From contig NZ_FOTR01000005.1 in assembly GCF_900114645.1 (NCBI RefSeq), forward strand, positions 62,001 through 126,000: DNA of 64,000 nucleotides, read 5' to 3'. The stretch's first letter is position 1; every line of letters begins with the position of its first letter. A program made the translations under genes and the position numbers. Positions 16,982-25,770 of this stretch are shown one piece after another. The DNA comes from Gracilibacillus orientalis (GTDB lineage: Bacteria > Bacillota > Bacilli > Bacillales > Amphibacillaceae). Under the pieces are notes generated by a model, which was given only the letters and a program-made list of their open reading frames with translations, did not search any database and had not been told where the DNA came from.

Positions 16982-17842
16982 GTGGCTAATTTGACTTATG
17001 ATCTAATAATAGAAAGGTTTCTATCATTTGCTGACAAAGAGCAAAATATCCGAGCGGTGATAATAGTCGGTTCTAGAGCAAGACAGGAAAAACCAGCCGA
17101 TCAATATTCGGATCTAGATCTAGTTATATTTGCAGAAAATCCTAATTCGTTACTTTATCATAAAAAATGGTTAGCACAGATAGGCAAATCACATATTACT
17201 TTCCTTGAAAATACAGCAGTTGGTGGAGGTATAGAACGAAGGGTTTTATTTGAAGGTGGGCTTGACGTCGACTTTGCCTGCTTCCCTATATCAGCAGTGT
17301 CAGAAATGAAATCTCAATATCAAGTGTTAAGCGTTTTTGGAAAAGGTATTGAAGTATTAATAGATAAGGATAATATCATACCTACTATTAAAAAGAATAT
17401 AAAGACAGATCTTAGCAAAAAAGATATGTCAGAAGAGATAGAGAATACAATGCAGGATTTTTGGTACCATGCAGTTCTCGCTGCTAAAAAAATATGCAGG
17501 GGTGAGTTATTAGAAGGTAAATCGATATGTGATACTTATATGAAGAACCTACTTATCTCGTTAAATAGAACGCATTCCAAATTAAAGAACGGAATAGAGT
17601 ATAACACTTGGCATGGCTTTCGATTTTTTGAAGAATGGTCTGATCCGACAATTGTGGCAAAATTCGCGCAAATATATTCACATTACGAAGAAAAAGATGT
17701 TTGGGAAGCACTAAAATACACGATGAATCTATTTGAAGAACTCTCCATAGAAGTTTGTAAGTTAAAGAATCTTTTCTATCCAGCTGAAAGCGTTCGATAT
17801 GCAACACATTTAGTAGAATCATATTACCTACAAGGGAGATAA
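16982..17842 (+). CDS. Aminoglycoside 6-adenylyltransferase-like nucleotidyltransferase
   Basis: A 286-residue protein of the AadK/ANT(6) family. The nucleotidyltransferase signature VGSRARQEKPADQYSDLDLV (residues 29-48) holds the Gly-Ser and Asp-x-Asp for metal and ATP binding; a third acidic residue lies in LDVDFACF. Family members adenylylate streptomycin, but chromosomal copies in bacilli are often weak or cryptic, so resistance is not claimed. GTG start at 16982 behind GGGAGG. A GNAT gene follows within a few bases, probably as one operon. Confidence 0.85.
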   Translation: MANLTYDLIIERFLSFADKEQNIRAVIIVGSRARQEKPADQYSDLDLVIFAENPNSLLYHKKWLAQIGKSHITFLENTAVGGGIERRVLFEGGLDVDFACFPISAVSEMKSQYQVLSVFGKGIEVLIDKDNIIPTIKKNIKTDLSKKDMSEEIENTMQDFWYHAVLAAKKICRGELLEGKSICDTYMKNLLISLNRTHSKLKNGIEYNTWHGFRFFEEWSDPTIVAKFAQIYSHYEEKDVWEALKYTMNLFEELSIEVCKLKNLFYPAESVRYATHLVESYYLQGR

Positions 17843-17848
17843 TAGGTG

Positions 17849-18598
17849 ATGAGTAATTATATTGATATTCAGGAAATAGAAGAACTTTCCTTGAACGCTT
17901 TCCCCTCTCTACAAACACAGCATTTGGATGGTTGGATACTTCGCTTTTCCAATGGATATGCAAAAAGAGCCAACTCTATTAATCCTCTATATGATTCTCA
18001 AGAGGATATCCAAAAGAAGATAGAAGAATGTGAACGCATTTACCGAGAAAAAGGGCTAAAAGTTATCTACAAACTTACGCAACAAGTTTTCCCAAAGCAA
18101 TTAGACAAAATTCTCGAACGAAAAGGTTATAATGTTGTCGGGGTGACAAGCGTTCAATGTTTATCACTAGAGGAAAGCGAAACACACATGTCGGATAAGG
18201 CAGTTATTTCTAATCAATTAACTGATGAATGGTTTACTGATTTTAGTGAATTAAATCATATAGATGATACGGACCAGCATACACTTAAACAGATGTTAAA
18301 AAATATCAATACAGATGTGTGTTATGTTCGTTTGATTAACAACAGCGAAACTATCGCTTGTGGAATGGGAGTCTTAGAAGATGGATGGTTGGGATTATAT
18401 GATATCGTAACGAGTGAAAAGCATCGAAATAAAGGATATGGCATGGAAATCGTTTCATCGATTCTGGAATGGGGAAAGAATCACGCGGCAAAAAAAGCCT
18501 ATCTTCAAGTGATGTTAAATAATAAACAGGCTATAAACCTATACACAAAATCAGGTTTCGTTGAAGCATATCGATATTGGTATAGAATAACCAAGTGA
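17849..18598 (+). CDS. GNAT family N-acetyltransferase
   Basis: About 249 residues with a C-terminal GNAT domain: the acetyl-CoA loop SEKHRNKGYGMEIVSSIL and the late NKQAINLYTKSGFVEAYRY are diagnostic. The N-terminal half (HLDGWILRFSNGYAKRANSI) is the conserved lobe found in two-domain GNAT proteins. ATG 17849 and GTG 17846 are equally plausible starts behind GGGAG. It lies six bases after the adenylyltransferase-like gene; the pair looks like a small-molecule modification operon of unknown substrate. Confidence 0.85.
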   Translation: MSNYIDIQEIEELSLNAFPSLQTQHLDGWILRFSNGYAKRANSINPLYDSQEDIQKKIEECERIYREKGLKVIYKLTQQVFPKQLDKILERKGYNVVGVTSVQCLSLEESETHMSDKAVISNQLTDEWFTDFSELNHIDDTDQHTLKQMLKNINTDVCYVRLINNSETIACGMGVLEDGWLGLYDIVTSEKHRNKGYGMEIVSSILEWGKNHAAKKAYLQVMLNNKQAINLYTKSGFVEAYRYWYRITK

Positions 18599-18653
18599 AC
18601 AAATGAATAGATTATGAGAGTATTAAAAATAGAAAATAGTTGAGGTGAGGCCA

Positions 18654-18974
18654 TTGTTGACCATCCTCGCATATTCCTCATTAATTACAGCATTTGTCTC
18701 CTTTATTTTAGCTGTTGGCGGGAAACATTATTATTATTGGATATCTGCCGTAGGTATGTATATTTTTAGTTTTTTAGCAGGCTTTTCTATTGGGCAATTA
18801 ACAGTGGGATTAACCTTTATTCCAATAGTGTTGGCAATTGGATATACGTTTGACTGGATTAAAAATAAAGTGCATTATTTATTTTTTGTCTGTTCAGGTG
18901 TCATCATCGGTTTTATTATGGTGTTCTTTGTAGACGATCAATGGGTGTTTTTTCCCTTCTGGATCTTTAATTGA
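18654..18974 (+). CDS. Small membrane protein of unknown function
   Basis: About 106 residues, almost wholly hydrophobic, with four short membrane helices and no recognised domain. The frame can open at GTG 18645, but that lies inside the ribosome binding site GAGGTGAGG; TTG 18654 or 18657 fits better. It ends in FFPFWIFN just after the fourth helix. Confidence 0.55.
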   Translation: MLTILAYSSLITAFVSFILAVGGKHYYYWISAVGMYIFSFLAGFSIGQLTVGLTFIPIVLAIGYTFDWIKNKVHYLFFVCSGVIIGFIMVFFVDDQWVFFPFWIFN

Positions 18975-19040
18975 ATGCTACAGTCTTAGTGCAAATGGAA
19001 GGGCGATAATGAAGTAATAGTTTTTAGTGAAGGTGATGTT

Positions 19041-19928
19041 GTGAAAATAGCTATGAAATGGTGTTTTCTCTTTCTTTTTATATTGATAGTGATAATTGGA
19101 GCAACTTACATATGGAAGCCAGAAGAAAAAGTGGATAATGTTAATAGTCTACCACCTGACTCTTTATTGTCTTCTGACCGAATTTTAAATATTGCCCATC
19201 GGGGAGCGTCCGGGTACGCACCAGAACATACGTTAATTGCTTATGAATCGGCGCAAAAAATGAATACCGATTTTTTAGAAATTGACGTTCATATGACAGC
19301 TGATGGAGAGTTAGTTGCGATGCATGATGAGGATGTTTCTCGTACTACAAATGGAAGTGGTCTAATCAAAGATATGTCTCTTACCGAACTGAAAAATTTG
19401 GATGCTGGTTCTTGGTTCAACACAGCTTATCCTGAAAAAGCAGACGAATACTTTGTTGGTATAGAAGTGCCCACATTAGAAGAGATTCTCGACTCTTTCG
19501 GTTTACATAGCAATTATTATATCGAAATAAAAGACACGGATTCAAAGATGACAGACAAATTTCTTGGCATTTTAGAGGATTATCACCTGATCGAGGAAAA
19601 TAAAGTGGTCATTCAATCCTTTAGCGCAGAAATCTTGAAACAAATTCATGCGCAATATGAATCTATTCCACTTATTCAGCTTTTGTATCAAGATGAAACA
19701 AAGTCAGCTCATTACAATCAGATTCGGCAATATGCAACAGGGGTAGGTGCTCTATATCAAGAGTTAGATAAGGAACTCGTTCAAGAGACTCATAGTGAAG
19801 GTTTACATGTTCATACTTATACAGTTAATGCGGAAGAGGATATGAAACAAGTGATAGAGTGGGGAGTTGACGGTGTTTTTACAAATTATCCTGATCGATT
19901 GGCAGAAATACTTATGAATGATATGTGA
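19041..19928 (+). CDS. Glycerophosphodiester phosphodiesterase
   Basis: A 295-residue enzyme that hydrolyses glycerophosphodiesters to glycerol 3-phosphate and an alcohol. An N-terminal membrane helix (about residues 5-24) anchors or exports it. The GDPD core begins with HRGASGYAPEHT, then LEIDVHMTADGELVAMHD, containing the catalytic His pair and metal-binding Glu/Asp; it ends with VDGVFTNYPD. It is most like secreted GlpQ-type enzymes working on phospholipid or teichoic-acid fragments. GTG start at 19041. A terminator follows at 19973. Confidence 0.92.
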   Translation: MKIAMKWCFLFLFILIVIIGATYIWKPEEKVDNVNSLPPDSLLSSDRILNIAHRGASGYAPEHTLIAYESAQKMNTDFLEIDVHMTADGELVAMHDEDVSRTTNGSGLIKDMSLTELKNLDAGSWFNTAYPEKADEYFVGIEVPTLEEILDSFGLHSNYYIEIKDTDSKMTDKFLGILEDYHLIEENKVVIQSFSAEILKQIHAQYESIPLIQLLYQDETKSAHYNQIRQYATGVGALYQELDKELVQETHSEGLHVHTYTVNAEEDMKQVIEWGVDGVFTNYPDRLAEILMNDM

Positions 19929-19972
19929 CATACAGAATAAGGATAAAAACTAGTAGGGAAAAGGTTGAATTG

Positions 19973-20008
19973 CTTCGTCCACATGAAAATATGTGAACGG
20001 AGTTTTTT
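19973..20008 (+). terminator. Terminator of the GDPD gene
   Basis: CTTCGTCCACAT (19973-19984) pairs with ATGTGAACGGAG (19990-20002) with one mismatch, followed by a T-run. Repeat copy E begins directly at its end. Confidence 0.7.
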
Positions 20009-20065
20009 GTGATGGTGCTAATAGTCCTAAAACCCCCGCCGCTAATGGAAGTCTCACTTTATAAA
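20006..20065 (-). repeat. Dispersed repeat, copy E
   Basis: The plus strand reads GATGGTGCTAATAGTCC, AAAACCCCCGCCGCTAATGG, then AAGTCTCACTTTATAAA. It lies between two plus-strand genes and follows the GDPD terminator, so this copy does not abut a stop codon on its own strand. Confidence 0.7.
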
Positions 20066-20173
20066 GAGAAAGAAACGTAGCAATTAAAAAGAAATATTTA
20101 CTGTCTTCGTTTGTTATACTCTTATCAAATGTGATGGAACACCAGTTTATGTGGATTAGGAGGAAAACGCTTG

Positions 20174-20650
20174 ATGAAGATAATATTTGATCAATATAAG
20201 ATGACGAGAGGTTTATTGTTTGACTCCATCTCACCTATCTCTAAGGATTTGATCGATCTGAAGCCACCCGGATTTCGTAATACGATTCATTGGCAGGTTG
20301 GGCATGTGTTAGTCATAGCAGAAGAAGTTGCGAATTTCCCACATCGAAGCAAGAGTAGTTTACCAGATAATTATAATGAGTTGTTTGCAAGAGGTACAAA
20401 ACCTGATGATTGGTCTCGTAATATACCAAGCATAGACCAATTAATACTAGATTTACAGGATCAATTAAATCGAATCGAGAATATGTCACCTAAACAGGTA
20501 AAAGAAAGATTAACAGTACCATTTGATGGTATCGATCGTTTTGAGGAGTTTGCTAGTCTTGGTATATTCCATGAGGCGATGCATTTGGGGCAAATTCTCG
20601 CAATGCAACGTATATTGACGGAAGATCATACGGGTTATTATGATGTATAG
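20174..20650 (+). CDS. DinB-family protein
   Basis: A four-helix-bundle protein of about 158 residues with the DinB histidine triad in HWQVGH (about residues 38-43) and HEAMHLGQI near the C terminus. It is a close paralogue of the protein at 43210, sharing the block NYNELFARGTKPDDW / NFPELFSPGTSPKQW. The enzymatic role is unknown; relatives use metal and a thiol cofactor. ATG 20174 is chosen ten bases after AGGAGG; TTG 20171 is also possible. A small hydrolase gene follows after 17 bases. Confidence 0.82.
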   Translation: MKIIFDQYKMTRGLLFDSISPISKDLIDLKPPGFRNTIHWQVGHVLVIAEEVANFPHRSKSSLPDNYNELFARGTKPDDWSRNIPSIDQLILDLQDQLNRIENMSPKQVKERLTVPFDGIDRFEEFASLGIFHEAMHLGQILAMQRILTEDHTGYYDV

Positions 20651-20667
20651 TTCGGGAGGTGTAAAAA

Positions 20668-21219
20668 TTGAAAAAACAAATCCTTTTTGTTCATAGTGCA
20701 GGGGCACAAGGTCCTCAGCAAGGAAGCAGTGAATTAATCGAATATCTACAAGATCAACTTAGTGATACTTATCATTTGATTTCACCTAAGATGCCTAATC
20801 CAGAAAATCCTGAGTACGCCAGATGGAAAAATGCATTAACAAACATATTCGCTAACTTGGAGGAGGATGAAGTAATGCTTATTGGACATTCGCTGGGTGG
20901 ATCGGTTTTATTGAAATATCTTTCAGAAATGGATGTGAAACCTGTTGTTTCCAGTTTGTTTCTAATTGCATCACCATACTGGGGAAAAGATGAGGACTGG
21001 CAGGTAAAGGAGTTTACTCTAACAGAGAATTTCAAATCAAATCTTCCTCACATATCCAACATATATTTGTATCACGGCAAGGATGATAAGGTAGTACCAG
21101 TTACGCACATCAATCACTACACAAACAAATTTCCTCAGGCTATTACTAGAGTATTTGAAAGAGAAGATCATTATTTTTCCAATGGAATACCTGACCTCAT
21201 AAGCGATATAAGGGGATAA
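20668..21219 (+). CDS. Alpha/beta hydrolase (RBBP9/YdeN-like)
   Basis: A 183-residue serine hydrolase. Key features are the oxyanion-side VHSAGAQGP near the N terminus, the nucleophile elbow GHSLGG (about residues 73-78), a late Asp in HGKDDKVVP and a final His in EREDHYF. The size and LIGHSLGG/SPKMPNPENP segments are those of the RBBP9/YdeN group, esterases with unknown natural substrates. TTG start behind GGGAGG; likely co-transcribed with the DinB gene upstream. Confidence 0.85.
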   Translation: MKKQILFVHSAGAQGPQQGSSELIEYLQDQLSDTYHLISPKMPNPENPEYARWKNALTNIFANLEEDEVMLIGHSLGGSVLLKYLSEMDVKPVVSSLFLIASPYWGKDEDWQVKEFTLTENFKSNLPHISNIYLYHGKDDKVVPVTHINHYTNKFPQAITRVFEREDHYFSNGIPDLISDIRG

Positions 21220-21397
21220 AGAGGCCAGATAAGTGTATTAAGTATAACGCTTCTAATATTATTCCTTGAGAAATAAATTTTTTGCCCTGAATATAAAAAA
21301 ATAAAATATGGAACTCGGCTTATATCTCATTTTTTTCTTTGAGCAACCAAAGCCACAGGAAACTAAGTAATACCACTTGACTGATGCAAAAGATAGC

Positions 21398-21832
21398 CTA
21401 TAAAAACTTCCTTGTTTGATACGATATTCCTTTTCCCTCTTCGCAATATTGTTTCAGACTGTATAAAAAGATAGCCCAGTTGTAATTACAACTACGAAAG
21501 CAAGTGGTAATATCCTGCCAATTTGCATGACGGAAAATGATCTCAGTTTTTTCGTTGTTTTCTTCCAAATCAAAGGAAATTGTTGTATTGATCCATTCTG
21601 GTTCATCTGATTCAATGCATTTCCAAACAACCTTCTTATTAACAACTAGCTCTTCCACACGAATTTTGCTCTCATCCCTTTCACCGAAACGAAACACATT
21701 AATCGCACCTATTTCATTATTGAAATTTAAGTCATTTGTCCATATTTCGGAAAGACCTTTTTTCGTTGTCAATACCTCGTATACATTTTGAACTGGAATG
21801 TTGACAATTTGAAAGTGTTCGATACTGGACAT
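21398..21832 (-). CDS. SRPBCC/AHSA1 domain protein
   Basis: A 144-residue START-like hydrophobic-pocket protein: it begins with IPVQNVYEVLTTKKGLSEIWT and ends with the long C-terminal helix containing FLYSLKQYCEEGKG, the standard SRPBCC layout. Proteins like this are often encoded beside an ArsR-type repressor; none is adjacent here, but an 8-2-8 AT palindrome lies just upstream of the start (21852-21869). The ligand is unknown. Confidence 0.8.
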   Translation of the reverse strand: MSSIEHFQIVNIPVQNVYEVLTTKKGLSEIWTNDLNFNNEIGAINVFRFGERDESKIRVEELVVNKKVVWKCIESDEPEWINTTISFDLEENNEKTEIIFRHANWQDITTCFRSCNYNWAIFLYSLKQYCEEGKGISYQTRKFL

Positions 21833-21851
21833 AATCCCATCTCCTTTTTAT

Positions 21852-21869
21852 ATTAAATATTTATTTAAT
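21852..21869. promoter_or_regulatory. AT-rich palindrome upstream of the SRPBCC gene
   Basis: ATTAAATA-TT-TATTTAAT, a perfect eight-base inverted repeat with two-base spacer, 20 bases before the start. Its shape resembles ArsR-type sites, but no regulator is adjacent and AT-rich palindromes are common by chance here. Confidence 0.25.
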
Positions 21870-22030
21870 CCATTTGATTATACAATTTTTTAGGCCGATA
21901 GATTTCTTCTAAATTGCTTTTATTTTCTGTTATTCACTTGGTTTTTGTATGAGTTAATTTCTAGCAATATAAGAGAAATATTCAGCTATTTCATATGCTA
22001 GAATAAAGAAAAAAAGAAGGAGCGAATTAA

Positions 22031-22639
22031 ATGTCGAAAGTTATTCTTGATATTTCAATGTCACTTGATGGTTTTATAGCAGGTTTGAATGATAACCAAA
22101 AACAGCCGTTAGGAGAAGGAGGCGATGTGATCCAGAACTGGTTGTTTAGTGGTGACCAATTAAGTCGTTACAATGACTTTTTTAAGCTATCTGCTACAAA
22201 CAAAGAAGTTTTTGACGGTCCAGTTCCCATGACTGGGGCGATGGTTGTAGGAAGGAGAACATTTGATATCGTTAATGGCTGGGGTGGCAGTCATCCGATT
22301 CAAGGAGTTCCTATTTTCATCGTGACACATGAAGCTCCGGAACGTTATTTAGAAGAGAATACAAACTTTACTTTTGTCACAAGTGGTGTTGAAAATGCTA
22401 TTCACCAAGCAAAGCAAGCGGCAAATGGTAAAAATGTTAGTGTTGGGACAGCAAGTATTGCTCAGCAGTGTATAAGAGCAGAACTTCTAGATGAAATGCA
22501 TCTTCATGTAGCCCCGATTCTGATGGGAAAAGGTATCCGCTTGTTCGATCAAATTGGCACGGAACAAATAAAGTTAGAATCTCAAGATGTAACAGATGGT
22601 ACAAATGTTACACACTTAAAATATAAACTCTTGTACTGA
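22031..22639 (+). CDS. Dihydrofolate reductase family protein (RibD C-terminal-like)
   Basis: A 202-residue protein of the RibD_C/YwjB group: ILDISMSLDGFIAG at the N terminus, GAMVVGRRTFDIVNGWGG in the middle, and LLDEMHLHVAPILMGKGIRLF near the C terminus. These are NADPH-fold proteins related to riboflavin reductase, distinct from true FolA; substrate unknown. AAGAAGGAG precedes the ATG. A short hairpin terminator follows immediately. Confidence 0.88.
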   Translation: MSKVILDISMSLDGFIAGLNDNQKQPLGEGGDVIQNWLFSGDQLSRYNDFFKLSATNKEVFDGPVPMTGAMVVGRRTFDIVNGWGGSHPIQGVPIFIVTHEAPERYLEENTNFTFVTSGVENAIHQAKQAANGKNVSVGTASIAQQCIRAELLDEMHLHVAPILMGKGIRLFDQIGTEQIKLESQDVTDGTNVTHLKYKLLY

Positions 22640-22668
22640 AAACTCTTAGTGCAAAAGTTTTATTTTTG
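22639..22668 (+). terminator. Terminator of the RibD-like gene
   Basis: AAAACTCTT and AAAAGTTTT (22639-22661) form a short stem overlapping the stop codon, followed by TATTTTTG. Confidence 0.55.
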
Positions 22669-22731
22669 TATGGAAGTATTATTTAAATGTAAACTAAGAA
22701 TGATCCATTTGAAAGGGAGGTGCTATTAACT

Positions 22732-23379
22732 ATGAATCTTGATAGAAAAACCAAATTAGTAGTTTTACACGCGCATCATAGTAACATTGATTTTACGGAG
22801 GCCGCACTGCAAGATGCTAATGTGGAACAAATTCACCATGTTGATCCTGGTTTTATTGATGTCATTAAAAATAAATCAAAGCACCAAATCGAAAAAAGAG
22901 TACAGACACAATTAGAATGGCTCGCAGCTTCAAAACCAGATGCTATTTTAATAACCTGCACCAATTATAGTCTGTATATAAAGGGATCGGAGATAAACGA
23001 TATTCCCATTTTAAAAATAGACGAATTATTTTTCCAATCCCTCCTTGATTATTCAAATGTAACTTTATATTTCACAAATGATGAAACTGTGGAAGGTACT
23101 ACACATCGACTGAAAGATTATTTTAAACAAGTCAAATCTAAGGTTGATTTCCAGGTAAAGCTCATTGATCATGCTTTTGAGTTATTAATGTCCAATAAGC
23201 ATGATGCCTATAGTAAAGTGATTGTTGACTATATCGGAAAAAATCCAACTCAAGGACATATAGTCTTTCCTCAGCTTTCCATGCACCAGGCAGCCACACA
23301 CCTGAAAAGTAAGGGATTTAATGTTATCACCCCAGTTGACACCTTGAAAAAAGCAGAAATCTATATGAGACAAATATAA
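22732..23379 (+). CDS. Putative Asp/Glu racemase-fold protein
   Basis: About 215 residues. The layout is that of the Asp/Glu/hydantoin racemase superfamily: LVVLHAHHSN at the first strand, LITCTNYS with a cysteine in the middle and a late HIVFPQLSMH segment where the second cysteine would be expected. A serine/glutamine-rich motif replaces the second catalytic cysteine, so racemase activity is doubtful. I do not recognise a named family with confidence. ATG 22732 is preferred because the longer GTG start overlaps GGGAGG. Confidence 0.5.
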   Translation: MNLDRKTKLVVLHAHHSNIDFTEAALQDANVEQIHHVDPGFIDVIKNKSKHQIEKRVQTQLEWLAASKPDAILITCTNYSLYIKGSEINDIPILKIDELFFQSLLDYSNVTLYFTNDETVEGTTHRLKDYFKQVKSKVDFQVKLIDHAFELLMSNKHDAYSKVIVDYIGKNPTQGHIVFPQLSMHQAATHLKSKGFNVITPVDTLKKAEIYMRQI

Positions 23380-23383
23380 AAAG

Positions 23384-23430
23384 AAAAGCCGAAAGAGTAC
23401 ATGTAATGTAGTGCTTTTTCGGCTTTTAAA
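23384..23430 (+). terminator. Strong terminator after the racemase-fold gene
   Basis: AAAAGCCGAAAGAG (23384-23397) pairs with CTTTTTCGGCTTTT (23414-23427) with a G-T pair, ending in T-residues. Symmetric ends make it potentially bidirectional. Confidence 0.8.
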
Positions 23431-23456
23431 ATGGGTCTTCAAAAACTGATTGCCTT

Positions 23457-23503
23457 TATATACTGAGTAATTATATACTCAATATATATTTACTCAGTAT
23501 ATA
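23457..23503. promoter_or_regulatory. 14-base inverted repeat with central half-site, candidate operator
   Basis: TATATACTGAGTAA (23457-23470) and TTACTCAGTATATA (23490-23503) are perfect inverted repeats. The 19 bases between them include a third ACTCA element (23477-23481). It lies directly upstream of the membrane-protein gene at 23521. PadR- and MarR-type repressors use sites of this kind, but no such regulator is adjacent. Confidence 0.5.
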
Positions 23504-23520
23504 AATAAAGGGTGAAAAAA

Positions 23521-24159
23521 ATGAATTTTATCGTCCAGTACCAATGGGAAATCTTTATTGTCGTTGAAATACTATCACTTGCCTGCTTATTGTTATTTGG
23601 TGGGGTGCGTTATCTGATTGGTAAGAGGAAACAAAGCTTATTCTTTTTATTTTTGTTTCTTTTCTTGCTTATTCTAGAAGCAGGATTAGCCTTCTTGATC
23701 TATAATGAAACAGGTGAGATCTCCACATTCCAAATAGTTATTACCATATTTGTTATTTATGCCTGCACGTTCGGTATTAACGATTTTAAAAAGCTTGACC
23801 GATGGATGCGGATAAAAATAGGGAAATGGAGAGGTCTCGATTTACTAACAGACAAAGATAAGGCGATTATGAAAAAGCAACAAGATCCAAAGTATATTGC
23901 GAAAATAAATCGATATAGTGCAATAGCTCATTTGTTTATATTTGTAGTCGTACAAACTGGTTTCTGGCTATATGGATTGGGAGAATTCGCACATTTTGGC
24001 GAATATCTTACCGATTTTTCCTGGGTCGGAACTGAGGAATTAGATAAAACTCCATATCCAAATGATACACTCTATCGTATTTCAATGTTATGGGGGTTAA
24101 TTTTTATCGTTGATTTTATCTGGTCGATGTCTTACACTTTTTTTCCGGCGAAAGGATAA
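23521..24159 (+). CDS. Integral membrane protein of unknown function
   Basis: About 212 residues. Two or three hydrophobic helices fill the first 85 residues, then a basic cytoplasmic stretch (FKKLDRWMRIKIGKWRGLDL), then two more helices near residues 135-160 and 185-205. The central FKKLDRWMR region is reminiscent of integral membrane proteins of bacilli but gives no function. ATG 23521 follows AAAGGGTG at suitable distance; GTG 23512 is part of that site. Upstream it has a striking inverted repeat, so it is probably tightly regulated. Confidence 0.65.
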   Translation: MNFIVQYQWEIFIVVEILSLACLLLFGGVRYLIGKRKQSLFFLFLFLFLLILEAGLAFLIYNETGEISTFQIVITIFVIYACTFGINDFKKLDRWMRIKIGKWRGLDLLTDKDKAIMKKQQDPKYIAKINRYSAIAHLFIFVVVQTGFWLYGLGEFAHFGEYLTDFSWVGTEELDKTPYPNDTLYRISMLWGLIFIVDFIWSMSYTFFPAKG

Positions 24160-24406
24160 AAAGTTGATTCAAACAATAGGTTTTAAAAAAAGGATTTTAA
24201 GGCAGGGAAAGAGGTGGTTACAGTCATTTAGCATACGATGAAGATGTTTATCGAAGGAGTATTACTGCACTTAGAAGCGGATATAAAATGGCTGGATATG
24301 ATGGTAGGATAGCACTTCAGGTGAACCGATATATGTACTACAAATCTATCTCGGTTCTTTATGTTGAGTGAAAGATGTAATATTTTATATGATTAAAGAA
24401 GTACAT

Positions 24407-25492
24407 TTAAAAGACACGCTTCTTTATCAAAAGTACTCCAAGTATAATAAGGGGCAAAATTAATCCAGCTGTGACCGAGAGAACAATATACGCCCCATTT
24501 ATAAATGCAAAAGATGCGAATGTATTAGGTACTGAAAGTATGGAAGCTAAAAATATAAAAAGAGCTAATGGAACGGATAACGTTTTATAATTTTTTAATT
24601 TTAATAAATGACTAATCCCATTTGTAAAAACATAAAAAGACACACAAAGCTTTATGAAGATAGTGAAAAACCAGATAAAGGCAACGATTATTTCTACACG
24701 TTCCACAAAATCAAAGATACTAATTCTTTGACCCAAAGCATAGATTGGATAGGCATAATTGGCTGTTCCTTGCACTCCAAGTACTGTAATACAAGCCAAT
24801 GTAATAACTAAAAGAATTAACCCACTAGTAAATCCACCTACTAGAAATCCTTTGCGCGCACTTTGAATATTGTTTACGTTATCTGTAATAGCTAGCAAAA
24901 TGACTAATTCCAAAAACGTGACAGATACAATGGGCAAAGTACCTACTATCGTGGCTGATTTATTTAGTTGAAAAATGGGTGTGATATTGCTAAAATCAGC
25001 ATCTTTAATCACCAGTAAGGTAAGTAATAAAGCACACAGCATTGTGAAAGGGAAAAAAAGTTGGGCAGTTCTCCCAATTACTTCTATACCGTATCTAATT
25101 GCAATTAATACGGTTAAGGCAATTATTAATGATATAACTTCAAAAGGTGTACCCATTAAAATTTGTAAAGAGATAAAATCACTTATTGCCCATAAATTTG
25201 CAAACGTGTTGATAAAGATATAACAAGTTAATAACATAATAATGATAGCTCCCAACCATTTACCGAATAAGATATCGATGGTCGAGAAAAATTCTTTACC
25301 ATTTAGTTTTTTAATTATTTGGTTATAAAGTAAAATAATGAAGACGCCTAATATAGTAGAAAATATCAGTGTAATCCAACCATTTTCCTTACCATAATTA
25401 GTTGCGATACTAGGAATGAAAATAATCGATGCTCCGAGAGTGTTCATAATGACTAATACTGTGAATTGCTTGCCATCTAACTTCTCTGTCAT
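24407..25492 (-). CDS. Spore germination receptor B subunit (GerAB family)
   Basis: A 361-residue polytopic protein with about ten membrane helices of the GerAB/ArcD/ProY amino-acid-permease-like family; the first helix region QFTVLVIMNTLGASIIF is typical. It sits in the inner spore membrane and forms the ligand-binding part of the nutrient germinant receptor. It is the last gene of the operon at 24407-28609, behind AGGAGG and 24 bases after the small D gene. Confidence 0.92.
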   Translation of the reverse strand: MTEKLDGKQFTVLVIMNTLGASIIFIPSIATNYGKENGWITLIFSTILGVFIILLYNQIIKKLNGKEFFSTIDILFGKWLGAIIIMLLTCYIFINTFANLWAISDFISLQILMGTPFEVISLIIALTVLIAIRYGIEVIGRTAQLFFPFTMLCALLLTLLVIKDADFSNITPIFQLNKSATIVGTLPIVSVTFLELVILLAITDNVNNIQSARKGFLVGGFTSGLILLVITLACITVLGVQGTANYAYPIYALGQRISIFDFVERVEIIVAFIWFFTIFIKLCVSFYVFTNGISHLLKLKNYKTLSVPLALFIFLASILSVPNTFASFAFINGAYIVLSVTAGLILPLIILGVLLIKKRVF

Positions 25493-25516
25493 AGAAGGTT
25501 CCTCCTGCTAAGCATA

Positions 25517-25768
25517 TTAAGAAGGTTGCTGAAAGTTTTTTAACCATTTCCCTAAGGGTTCTGAGATAGGCTTTGTAACAAATTCAATCATATCAATGAT
25601 ATATGGCAGCTTGATATCCAAATAGTGTAAGGAAATCAAGGTAATAAATAGGCACATCATGATAATGAAAATTATTTTATCTTTCATACCTTTCCTTTTA
25701 TTTAGTCTTTTAATCTCCATGTAGGACAATAATGCGCTTATCACCCAAAATATAATAATATTTGGCAT
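25517..25768 (-). CDS. Small two-helix germination operon protein (D-type)
   Basis: An 83-residue protein with two membrane helices (about residues 3-16 and 31-48) and an amphipathic tail (LGKWLKNFQQPS). Small 2TM 'D' proteins of this kind occur within ger receptor operons of Bacillus and modulate receptor function in those species. Its gene lies between the C and B genes, two bases after the C gene stop. Confidence 0.75.
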   Translation of the reverse strand: MPNIIIFWVISALLSYMEIKRLNKRKGMKDKIIFIIMMCLFITLISLHYLDIKLPYIIDMIEFVTKPISEPLGKWLKNFQQPS

Positions 25769-25770
25769 GG

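Noticed and set aside
24201-24371. Open frame of 57 codons between the membrane protein and ger operon
   Set aside because: No start codon with a ribosome binding site and no recognised family; likely non-coding or a decayed fragment.
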